Shown piece by piece: positions 10,402-19,249 of a stretch of 64,000 nt of DNA. Every line of letters begins with the position of its first letter. Positions within the stretch are counted from its first letter, which is position 1. Origin of the DNA: Tranquillimonas rosea (GTDB lineage Bacteria > Pseudomonadota > Alphaproteobacteria > Rhodobacterales > Rhodobacteraceae); the NCBI RefSeq assembly GCF_900111315.1, contig NZ_FOGU01000005.1, forward strand, positions 248,001 to 312,000. Direction: 5' to 3'. The position numbers and the translations under genes were made by a program. Under the pieces are notes generated by a model. The model made no database searches and was not told the DNA's origin. It was given only the letters and a program-made list of their open reading frames with translations.

Positions 10402-11403
10402 ATGGCACAGCACACCTTTCACTGCATCGACGGGCATACCTGCGGCAATCCCGTCCGGCTCGTCGCCGGGGGCGGGCCACGGCTGGAGGGCGCGACGATG
10501 CTGGAGCGGCGGGCGCATTTCCTGGCCGAGTTCGACTGGATCCGCACCGGCCTGATGTTCGAGCCGCGCGGTCACGACATGATGTCCGGCGCGATCCTGT
10601 ATCCCCCCACGCGGGACGATTGCGACGTGGCGGTGCTGTATATCGAGACCTCCGGCTGCCTGGCGATGTGCGGCCACGGCACGATCGGAACGGTGACGAT
10701 GGCGCTGGAGAACGGGCTCGTCACCCCGAGAGAGCCGGGGCGTCTGCGGCTGGAGACGCCGGCGGGGCTGGTGGTGGCCGAATACCGGCAGGAGGGCCGC
10801 TTCGTCGAGGAGGTGCGGATCACCAACGTGCCCGCGTTCCTCCATTCCGAGGGGCTGGAGGTCGAGGTGCCGGGGCTGGGGCCGCTGGTGGTCGACGTGG
10901 CCTATGGCGGCAACTTCTACGCCATCGTCGATCCGCAGCCGGGCTTTCGCGACATGGCCGACCACGGCGCGGGGGATCTCATCGCGTGGAGCCCGCAGAT
11001 CCGGTCGGCGCTGAACGCGGCGCACGACTTCGTGCATCCCGAGAGCCCGCAGATCTCGGGCCTGACGCACGTGCAATGGACCGGCGCCCCGACGCAGCCC
11101 GGCGCCCATGCGCGCAACGCTGTTTTCTACGGCACGCGCGCCATCGACCGCTCGCCCTGCGGCACCGGCACCTCGGCCCGGATGGCGCAATGGGCTGCGC
11201 GGGGCCGGCTGTCGGTGGGCGACGATTTCGTGCATGAGAGTATCATCGGCAGCCTGTTCCACGGCCGCGTCGATGCCGCCACGCAGGTGGGCGACCGTGC
11301 GGCGATCGTCCCGTCGATCGGCGGCTGGGCGCGGCAGACCGGGTTCAACACGATCTTCATCGACGACCGGGACCCCTACGCGCACGGATTCTCGGTGCCG
11401 TGA
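10402..11403 (+). CDS. 4-hydroxyproline 2-epimerase (proline racemase superfamily, two-cysteine type)
   Basis: A 333-residue proline racemase superfamily protein. Both catalytic cysteines are present: Cys90 in AMCGHGTIG and Cys253 in DRSPCGTGTSAR. Cys/Cys members are epimerases or racemases, whereas dehydratases in this family carry Thr or Ser at one site. The length and the sequence GHTCGNPVRLV at residues 11-21 fit 4-hydroxyproline epimerases, which convert trans-4-hydroxy-L-proline to cis-4-hydroxy-D-proline. ATG 10402 follows TGAGGGG. It directly follows the FAD dehydrogenase that would use its product. Confidence 0.88.
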   Translation: MAQHTFHCIDGHTCGNPVRLVAGGGPRLEGATMLERRAHFLAEFDWIRTGLMFEPRGHDMMSGAILYPPTRDDCDVAVLYIETSGCLAMCGHGTIGTVTMALENGLVTPREPGRLRLETPAGLVVAEYRQEGRFVEEVRITNVPAFLHSEGLEVEVPGLGPLVVDVAYGGNFYAIVDPQPGFRDMADHGAGDLIAWSPQIRSALNAAHDFVHPESPQISGLTHVQWTGAPTQPGAHARNAVFYGTRAIDRSPCGTGTSARMAQWAARGRLSVGDDFVHESIIGSLFHGRVDAATQVGDRAAIVPSIGGWARQTGFNTIFIDDRDPYAHGFSVP

Positions 11404-11483
11404 CGGGGATGTCCGATCCACGCGACAATGAATGGATTCCGGCTAAGCTGTAGCCTGCAAACGGATTTCTGGAGCCCCGTGCC

Positions 11484-12203
11484 ATGGCCGACCCCAAGAG
11501 CGCCCCGAAACAGCCCAAGGCCAAGCACAAGCGGGGCCAGGGCGTCGCGACCGTATATGACACGATCAAGCGCGAGATCCTGGAACTGCGCATGGCGCCC
11601 GGCAGCCCGGTGGACGAGACCAAGCTGACGGAACGCTTCGGCATGTCCCGTACGCCGATCCGCGAGGCGCTGGTGCGGTTGGTGGGTGACGGGCTTGTCG
11701 TGACGCTGCCCAACCGCTCGACCATCGTGGCGCCCATCGACTTCTTCGAGCTGCCGCAGTTCTTCGATGCGCTGACGCTGATGTACCGCGTCACCACGCG
11801 GCTTGCGGCGACGCACCGCTCGCAGGACGAGATCGCGCGCATCCGCGAGCTGCGCGACGGCTATGCCGCGGCGGTGGCGGAAAAGGACGTGTCGCGCATG
11901 ATCGAGGTCAACCGCGACTTCCATGCCGAGATCGCGCGGGCGGGCAAGAACCACTATTACACCGAGCTGTTCGAGCGGCTGCTGGACGAGGGGCGGCGGC
12001 TGCTGCGGTTCTATTATTCGTCGTTCAACGACGAACTGCCCGAGATCTACCTGGACGAACACGACCGCATGGTCGCCGCGATCGAGGCACGAGACGTGAC
12101 CGACGCCGACGAGATCGCCCATGCCCACGCCGACCAGATCGTGCGGCAGATCCAGTCCTACATCTCGGCCGACCGCCGCGAGAACGCGTCGATGTCTCTT
12201 TAG
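11484..12203 (+). CDS. GntR-family transcriptional regulator with FCD ligand-binding domain
   Basis: The 239-residue protein has a basic N-terminus, a GntR winged helix (about 22-90: VYDTIKREILELRMAPGSPV, then LTERFGMSRTPIREALVRL) and an all-helical FCD domain (about 95-230) with the metal-binding type pattern MIEVNRDFHAEI and YLDEHDRMVAAI. FCD regulators usually repress catabolic genes until a small acid binds. Its position between the epimerase and TRAP genes makes it the likely local regulator. A CGACAA half-site lies upstream at 11423-11428. GGAG precedes the ATG. Confidence 0.9.
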   Translation: MADPKSAPKQPKAKHKRGQGVATVYDTIKREILELRMAPGSPVDETKLTERFGMSRTPIREALVRLVGDGLVVTLPNRSTIVAPIDFFELPQFFDALTLMYRVTTRLAATHRSQDEIARIRELRDGYAAAVAEKDVSRMIEVNRDFHAEIARAGKNHYYTELFERLLDEGRRLLRFYYSSFNDELPEIYLDEHDRMVAAIEARDVTDADEIAHAHADQIVRQIQSYISADRRENASMSL

Positions 12204-12531
12204 GACGCATGCGCCGAGCGGGGTGATTCCGCCGCGCGCCGCGGGCCAGATGGCTGATTTCCCGCGCCTGTTCGCGCGATGCAGCAGTAATTATGGGATT
12301 GAAAACAGAGTCTTAAGAGGCAGCCGTATCGATTATCGACTCTTTGTATTTTTTAAGTCGACAACAAGTATTCCGGTCGGCTACCGTTCCCTTGCCGCTG
12401 TGTAGGGGTGCCTCCCGGTCCAGGGATTTGGCGGCGCTGCGCCTGCCACGGCACCAAAAAACCAGCCGCGAGGCGCGAAAGTGAACGGGTGCGCGTCGCG
12501 CGTTCGACCGAAAACGCAACAGGGAAACACA
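12204..12531. promoter_or_regulatory. 328-bp gene-free spacer, AT-richer, likely regulatory region of the TRAP operon
   Basis: I find no coding gene here. The segment 12290-12370 is clearly richer in A/T than its surroundings. It holds nested inverted repeats: AGAGTC (12307) with GACTCT (12338) followed by a T-rich run, and TCGACT (12336) with AGTCGA (12356). It also has AAGTCGACAA at 12355-12364, similar to the site at 9088. It probably contains the end of the regulator transcript and the promoter/operator for the transporter genes. Confidence 0.5.
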
Positions 12532-13593
12532 ATGCTGAATTCCATGAAGACCATCGCGCTGACCGCGCCGATCGTGCTGGCGGGGCTGCCCGCCCTGGCA
12601 CAGGACGTAACCTGGCAGGTCCCGACCTCGGTCCCCGAGGGGTCGCCCTACTATGTCAACTTCCTCGAGCGGTTCGCCGACAACGTCGACGTGCTGACCG
12701 ACGGACGTGTCGAGATCGAGCCGTTCGGGGCCGGTGTGCTCGTTCCCGCGCTGCAGGTCTACGAGGGTGTGAAGGACGGTGTGGTCAAGGCCGGCCATTC
12801 CACCCCGAGCTATCTCGTGAACCAGAATCCCGAGAACGCGATCTTCGCGGGCTTCCCCGGTGGCATGGGCCCCGAGGCCTACATCACCTGGATCTACGAG
12901 GCCGGCGGCAAGGAAGCCCTGTACGAGATGCGTGCCGAAGAGGGCCTGAAGAGCCTTGTCGTCGGCATCGGCTCGTCCGAGGTCATGGCCCATTCGAACG
13001 TGCCGATCCGCAACGCCGAGGATCTGCAGGGCCTCAAGTACCGGACCTCGGGTCCCTGGGCCGAGGTGATGGGCGAGTATTTCGGCGCCGTGCCGACGGT
13101 CGTGCCGCCGGGCGAGATCTACACGCTGCTGCAGCGCAAGGGCGTGGACGCGATCGAGTGGGGCCCGCCGTCGGGCAACCTGCCCGAGGGCTTCCACGAG
13201 GCGGCCGAATACATCATCGTGCCGGGCGTCCACCAGCCGACCTTCCTGTGGGAACTGGTGATGAAGCAGGTGACCTGGGACGGGCTCGACGATGACCTGA
13301 AGCCCCTGCTCGAGAAGGCCGCCGACCTGACGACGATGCAGGCGCTGCTGCACTTCTACAGCGAGGACATCAAGGCGATGGATGTCTATCGCGAGGGCCG
13401 CAACGAGATCATCACGCTCGACCCCGAGTTCGTCACCGAACTGTCCGAGGCCGGCGTCGACTGGATCACCAAGACGGCCGCGTCCCGTGCGGAAGAAGGC
13501 GACTCCGGCATGTCGGACCTTCTGGACGAGTACATGGCGTTCAAGGACCGCTGGTCTTCCGAGAGCAGCTATCTGATCCGGAACGAAGACTGA
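12532..13593 (+). CDS. dctP: TRAP transporter solute-binding protein (DctP family)
   Basis: A 353-residue periplasmic protein with a signal peptide (about 1-24, LAGLPALAQ) and the DctP fold: TDGRVEIEPFGAG, NAEDLQGLKYRTSGP and GVDAIEWGPPSGNL. The bound carboxylate normally contacts an Arg in the KYRTSG-like segment. It captures the substrate for the DctQM permease encoded immediately downstream (17-bp gap). From the neighbouring catabolic genes the ligand is probably an imino or amino acid such as hydroxyproline or a betaine derivative, but this cannot be read from the sequence. AGGGAAA precedes ATG 12532. Confidence 0.92.
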   Translation: MLNSMKTIALTAPIVLAGLPALAQDVTWQVPTSVPEGSPYYVNFLERFADNVDVLTDGRVEIEPFGAGVLVPALQVYEGVKDGVVKAGHSTPSYLVNQNPENAIFAGFPGGMGPEAYITWIYEAGGKEALYEMRAEEGLKSLVVGIGSSEVMAHSNVPIRNAEDLQGLKYRTSGPWAEVMGEYFGAVPTVVPPGEIYTLLQRKGVDAIEWGPPSGNLPEGFHEAAEYIIVPGVHQPTFLWELVMKQVTWDGLDDDLKPLLEKAADLTTMQALLHFYSEDIKAMDVYREGRNEIITLDPEFVTELSEAGVDWITKTAASRAEEGDSGMSDLLDEYMAFKDRWSSESSYLIRNED

Positions 13594-13610
13594 GCCAGGG
13601 AGGGACCGGG

Positions 13611-14126
13611 ATGAGTTCGCTGTTCCAATGGGTCGATCGGGTGTCGCGCATCCTGTCGCGCGTGGCCGAACTGGTGACGCTCATCCTGGTCGCTTCGATG
13701 ATCTACGAGGTCGCGGCGCGGTACATTTTCAATGCCCCGACGCTGTGGGCCTTCGACATTTCCTACATGTGCACGGGCGTCCTGTTCGTCCTCGGCGCCG
13801 CCTACGCGCTGAAGGAGGACGCCCATGTGCGGATCGACTTTCTCGCGAACAAGATCCCGGCAAGGCCCCGTCGTCTCATCGAGGGGGTCGTCTTCTTCTG
13901 CCTCCTGACGCCGATCTTCGGCGCGCTGTCGTGGTTCGCCGTCGGCCGCGCGCTGCGGGCCTGGCGCACGTCGGAGGTCGAGATGGTCAGTCCCTGGGCG
14001 CCGCTGATGTGGCCGTTCTTTTCGCTGCTGGCGTTGGGCCTGGTGGCGCTGACGCTGCAGATCGCGGTGCAGGGCCTGCGCGCCTTCCGCGGCCGGACCC
14101 ACGCCGAATTCGACCTGGAGGCCTGA
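13611..14126 (+). CDS. dctQ: TRAP transporter small membrane subunit (DctQ family)
   Basis: A 171-residue protein with four hydrophobic segments, including LVTLILVASMIYEVAARYIF and FDISYMCTGVLFVLGAAYAL, and the common DctQ pattern KEDAHVRIDFL. DctQ forms the membrane complex with DctM. The gene lies between dctP and dctM and ends one base before dctM starts, so all three are translated from one transcript. Confidence 0.9.
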   Translation: MSSLFQWVDRVSRILSRVAELVTLILVASMIYEVAARYIFNAPTLWAFDISYMCTGVLFVLGAAYALKEDAHVRIDFLANKIPARPRRLIEGVVFFCLLTPIFGALSWFAVGRALRAWRTSEVEMVSPWAPLMWPFFSLLALGLVALTLQIAVQGLRAFRGRTHAEFDLEA

Positions 14127-14127
14127 C

Positions 14128-15441
14128 ATGATCGTCGCCGCCGTCATGTTCCCGGCCCTGTTCCTGTTGGTGCTGGCCGGAATACCGATTTCCTTTTCGC
14201 TCGCCGTGGTATCCGCAGGGGCCGGCCTGACCGCGTTCGGCATGCACGCGCCGGCGCAGCTTTACGGTTCGTTCTACTCGGCGGCGACGAACTTCATTCT
14301 GGCGGCCATCCCGATGTTCGTCCTGATGGGCGCGATCCTTGAGCGATCGGGCATTGCGGAACGGCTGTTCCGGGTCATGCAGCTCTGGCTCTCGCGGCTG
14401 CCCGGCGGGCTGGCCGTGGCGACGATCGCCATGGGGGCGGTGTTCGCCGCCGCGGCGGGCGTCGTGGGCGCGGTCGAGGTGATGATCGGCATGATGGCCA
14501 TCCCGGCGATGCAACGCCACCGCTACCGCAACAGCCTGATCGCCGGCACGATCTGCGCCGGCGGATCGCTCGGCACGATGATCCCGCCGTCGGTGATCGC
14601 GGTGATGTACGCCTCGCTCGCGCAGATGTCGGTGGGCGAGCTGCTGGCGGGGATGATGCTGCCGGGGCTGCTGATGATCTGCATCTTCATCCTGTACCTC
14701 GTGGTGCAGGGCATGCTCTCTCCGCCGGAACAGGGCACGCTCGAGGACGAGGCGAACGATATTCCCCTGGGCGAGAAGCTGTGGCTGACCCTGACGTCGT
14801 TGCTGCCGATCTTCGGCCTGATCGTCGCGGTGCTGGGCTCTCTCCTGGCGGGGATCGCCTCGCCGACCGAGGCGGCGTCGGTGGGGGCGCTGGGCGCGCT
14901 TCTGCTCAGCATCGCCTATGGACGGTTCAGCCTGCCCATGCTGCGGGAGTCGCTTCAGATCACGGTCCGCATCTCGGCGATGATCCTGCTGATCGTCGCG
15001 ACGGGGACGATGTTCATGGGCACTTTCGCCGCGAATGGCGGTTCGCGGCTGATCCGCGCCGCGGTGGAAGGCGCGGGGCTCGGCACCGGCGGAATGATCG
15101 TGTTCTTCCTGCTCGTCGTGCTTCTTCTGGGTTTCGTGCTGGACTGGACGGCGAACGTGCTGATCTGCGTGCCGCTGTTCACCCCGTTCATCCGGTCCGC
15201 CGGGGTGGACCCGGTGTGGTTCGGCACGATGGTCATCATCGTGATCCAGACCAGCTATCTGACGCCTCCGATGGCGTCGTCGATCTTCTACCTCAAGTCC
15301 ATCGCGCCCCCGGACATGACCTATGGCCAGATGTGCCGCGGCGTCGTGCCGTTCATCCTTCTGCAGCTACTGACCCTGGCTGCGGTGGCGTCGTTCCCGG
15401 CGCTGGCGACCTGGCTGCCCGATCAGATCGTGGGGTTCTGA
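14128..15441 (+). CDS. dctM: TRAP transporter large permease subunit (DctM family)
   Basis: A 437-residue integral membrane protein with about a dozen helices and DctM hallmarks: GIPISFSLAVVSAG, AAAAGVVGAVEVMIGMMAIP, GSLGTMIPPSV, GIASPTEAASVGALGALLL and the C-terminal SYLTPPMASSIFYL. It is the Na+-coupled transport subunit of a TRAP system. It follows dctQ with a one-base gap and precedes the lyase gene by 117 bp. Confidence 0.93.
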   Translation: MIVAAVMFPALFLLVLAGIPISFSLAVVSAGAGLTAFGMHAPAQLYGSFYSAATNFILAAIPMFVLMGAILERSGIAERLFRVMQLWLSRLPGGLAVATIAMGAVFAAAAGVVGAVEVMIGMMAIPAMQRHRYRNSLIAGTICAGGSLGTMIPPSVIAVMYASLAQMSVGELLAGMMLPGLLMICIFILYLVVQGMLSPPEQGTLEDEANDIPLGEKLWLTLTSLLPIFGLIVAVLGSLLAGIASPTEAASVGALGALLLSIAYGRFSLPMLRESLQITVRISAMILLIVATGTMFMGTFAANGGSRLIRAAVEGAGLGTGGMIVFFLLVVLLLGFVLDWTANVLICVPLFTPFIRSAGVDPVWFGTMVIIVIQTSYLTPPMASSIFYLKSIAPPDMTYGQMCRGVVPFILLQLLTLAAVASFPALATWLPDQIVGF

Positions 15442-15558
15442 GCGCCCCGCCACCGAAGAGCCACCCGTTCCCGAGTGCGCTCCGCACGGTCGGAGTGCGC
15501 GCTGACATCATACACACCGGCGGTCCCGAACCGCCCCAGAGACCAGAGGACTGACGAC

Positions 15559-16518
15559 ATGACCGAGACGATCTTTTCCGGCTGCATCCCGGCGCTGATG
15601 ACGCCCTGCACGCCCGACAGGCAGCCCGACTACGACGCGCTGGTCGAGACGGGGCGTGGGCTTGTCGCGGCGGGGATGCGGGCGGTGGTCTATTGCGGGT
15701 CGATGGGGGACTGGCCGCTGCTGACCGATGCGCAGCGCAAGGAAGGGGTCGCGCGGCTGGTGGCGGCCGGGATTCCGACGATCGTGGGGACCGGGGCGGT
15801 GAACACCGCGCAGGCGGTCGGACATGCGGCCCACGCCGCCGAGGTCGGGGCGCAGGGGTTGATGGTGATTCCGCGCGTGCTGTCGCGGGGCACGTCCAGC
15901 GCGGCGCAGAAGGCGCATTTCTCGGCGGTGCTGTCCGCCGCGCCGGACCTGCCGGCGGTGATCTACAACAGTCCCTATTACGGCTTTGCCACCCGCGCCG
16001 AGCTGTTCTTTGCGCTGCGGTCCGAGTATCCGAACCTCGTCGGGTTCAAGGAATTCGGCGGCGCCGCGGATCTGCGTTATGCGGCCGAGAACATCACCTC
16101 GCAGGACCGCGATGTGACCCTGATGGCCGGCGTCGACACCAACGTGTTCCACGGTTTCGTCAATTGCGGCGCGACCGGCGCGATCACCGGGATCGGCAAC
16201 GCCCTGCCGCGCGAGGTGCTGCACCTGGTCGCCCTGTGCGAGCGCGCGGCCCAGGGCGACGTGGCAGCCCGCCGGTACGCGAAGGAGCTGGACGAGGCGC
16301 TGGCCGTCCTGTCGTCCTTCGACGAGGGGCCGGACCTGGTACTCTACTACAAGCACCTCATGGTGATGAACGGCGACAGCGCCTACACCCTGCATTTCAA
16401 CAAGAGCGACGCGCTGGACGCGGCGCAGCGCAACTATCTCGAGGACCAGTACCGGTTGTTCCGGACGTGGTATGCCGAGTGGTCGGCGCGGCCCGAAGTG
16501 GCCGACGCCCTGGCCTGA
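15559..16518 (+). CDS. Dihydrodipicolinate synthase/N-acetylneuraminate lyase family protein, probable pyrroline-4-hydroxy-2-carboxylate deaminase
   Basis: A 319-residue class I aldolase-type barrel with the Schiff-base Lys164 (VGFKEFGG) and the Tyr136 of IYNSPYYG. The family includes DapA, NanA and 1-pyrroline-4-hydroxy-2-carboxylate deaminase. The usual GTTGE loop is replaced by GSMGD (48-51), so it is not a standard DapA. In a cluster with a hydroxyproline epimerase and FAD dehydrogenase, the deaminase that makes 2-ketoglutarate semialdehyde is the best reading. ATG 15559 has AGAGGA upstream. It is the last gene of the island. Confidence 0.8.
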   Translation: MTETIFSGCIPALMTPCTPDRQPDYDALVETGRGLVAAGMRAVVYCGSMGDWPLLTDAQRKEGVARLVAAGIPTIVGTGAVNTAQAVGHAAHAAEVGAQGLMVIPRVLSRGTSSAAQKAHFSAVLSAAPDLPAVIYNSPYYGFATRAELFFALRSEYPNLVGFKEFGGAADLRYAAENITSQDRDVTLMAGVDTNVFHGFVNCGATGAITGIGNALPREVLHLVALCERAAQGDVAARRYAKELDEALAVLSSFDEGPDLVLYYKHLMVMNGDSAYTLHFNKSDALDAAQRNYLEDQYRLFRTWYAEWSARPEVADALA

Positions 16519-16530
16519 CCCCCTGAGACG

Positions 16531-16564
16531 AAAACGGCCCCGGCAGAGTGCTGCGCGGGGCCGT
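16531..16564. terminator. Bidirectional rho-independent terminator between the lyase gene and argG
   Basis: Arms ACGGCCCC (16534-16541) and GGGGCCGT (16557-16564) enclose an inner GCAG/CTGC pairing. The AAAA on the left gives a short U-run for transcripts reading leftward from argG. It sits between convergent 3' ends. Confidence 0.75.
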
Positions 16565-16594
16565 CGTGTCCGTGACGCGGGAGGGTGCGGCCGG

Positions 16595-17815
<1,221 letters not shown>

Positions 17816-17922
17816 GCGGGGTGTCTCCTGTTGTCGCGGGCCGGGCGGCGGATACTCGGTTTCGGACGCGGGGGCAAGCACGGGCGCTTGTGCACGACGC
17901 GTGGGCGAGGCACATCAGGGGC

Positions 17923-19170
17923 ATGACCGATTTCGCCGATGCCGCCCTCGCCACCACCGCGCGGATGCGCGCCGTCTTTCCGGCGACGCCCTGCATGCGC
18001 AACGCCTACCTGTCGCAGAAGTATGACTGCGACCTCTGGCTCAAGCGCGAGGATCTCTCGCCCGTGCGGTCCTACAAGATCCGCGGCGCCTTCAACGCGA
18101 TGCGCAAGGTGCGGGCCGAGCATCCCGAGCAGGACCTGTTCGTCGCCGCCAGCGCGGGAAACCACGCGCAGGGCGTGGCCTTTGCGTGCCAGCATTTCGG
18201 CGTGCGCGGCGTGATCTACATGCCGGTGACCACGCCGCAGCAGAAAATCCAGAAAACCCGGACCTTTGGTGGCGACGCGGTGACGATCGAGCTGACCGGG
18301 GACTATTTCGACGACACGCTCGCCGCCGCGCAGGCCTTCTGCGACGAGGCGGGCGGGCATTTCCTGTCGCCCTTCGACGACCCCAACGTGATCGAGGGGC
18401 AGGCCAGCGTGGCGGCGGAGATCCTGGCCGAGATGGAGACGCCGCCCGACATCGTCATCATGCCGGTGGGCGGCGGCGGCCTGTCCTCGGGCATCCGGCG
18501 TTACCTTTCGGACATGGCGCCGCAGACCCGGATGATCCTTGTCGAGCCCGAGGGCGGCGCCAGCCTGACCGCGGCGCTGGCGGCCGGAGAACCGGTGACG
18601 CTGGACGGTGTGGATAACTTTGTGGACGGCGCCGCCGTCGCCCGGATCGGCGCGAAGACCTTCGAGGTTCTGCGCGACGTCGACCCCAAGAACGTGCGCA
18701 TCGCGCCCGAGGACCGGATCTGCACCCGCATCATCGAGATGCTCAACATCGAGGGCATCGTGCTGGAGCCGGCGGGGGCGCTGGCGCTGGACGTGCTGGA
18801 CGACCTGGCCGACGAGATCCGCGGCAAGAGCGTCGTCTGCATCACTTCGGGCGGCAATTTCGACTTCGAGCGGCTGCCGGAGGTGCGCGAACGGGCGCAG
18901 CGCTATGCCGGGCTGAAGAAGTACTTCATCCTGCGGCTGCCGCAGCGGCCCGGCGCGTTGCGCGACTTTCTCGAGATGCTGGGGCCGAAGGACGACATCG
19001 CCCGGTTCGAGTATCTGAAGAAGTCGGCGCGGAACTTCGGTTCGGTCCTGATCGGGATCGAGACCGACGACGCGGCGAACTTTCCGTCGCTGTTCCAGAG
19101 GCTCGATGCGGCCGAGTTCGTCTATCGCGACATCACCAATGACGTGACGCTGGCCGAATTCCTGGTCTGA
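17923..19170 (+). CDS. ilvA: Threonine ammonia-lyase (threonine dehydratase)
   Basis: A 415-residue PLP enzyme. The PLP lysine lies in VRSYKIRGAFNAM, the phosphate-binding glycine loop in VGGGGLSSGI and the Asn loop in SAGNHAQGVAFAC. A single ACT-like regulatory domain (about 325-415) contains LKKYFILRLPQRPGALRDFL. It makes 2-oxobutanoate for isoleucine synthesis. The length and single ACT-like domain match the shorter IlvA class. The start at 17923 follows CAGGGG closely. Confidence 0.93.
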   Translation: MTDFADAALATTARMRAVFPATPCMRNAYLSQKYDCDLWLKREDLSPVRSYKIRGAFNAMRKVRAEHPEQDLFVAASAGNHAQGVAFACQHFGVRGVIYMPVTTPQQKIQKTRTFGGDAVTIELTGDYFDDTLAAAQAFCDEAGGHFLSPFDDPNVIEGQASVAAEILAEMETPPDIVIMPVGGGGLSSGIRRYLSDMAPQTRMILVEPEGGASLTAALAAGEPVTLDGVDNFVDGAAVARIGAKTFEVLRDVDPKNVRIAPEDRICTRIIEMLNIEGIVLEPAGALALDVLDDLADEIRGKSVVCITSGGNFDFERLPEVRERAQRYAGLKKYFILRLPQRPGALRDFLEMLGPKDDIARFEYLKKSARNFGSVLIGIETDDAANFPSLFQRLDAAEFVYRDITNDVTLAEFLV

Positions 19171-19249
19171 CGCCGGCAGCTGCCCGGCGCTTCACGGCAT
19201 CTTAACCGCCCGGCGCCGATGGTCGCCGGGTACGATTTGGATTCCGCAG

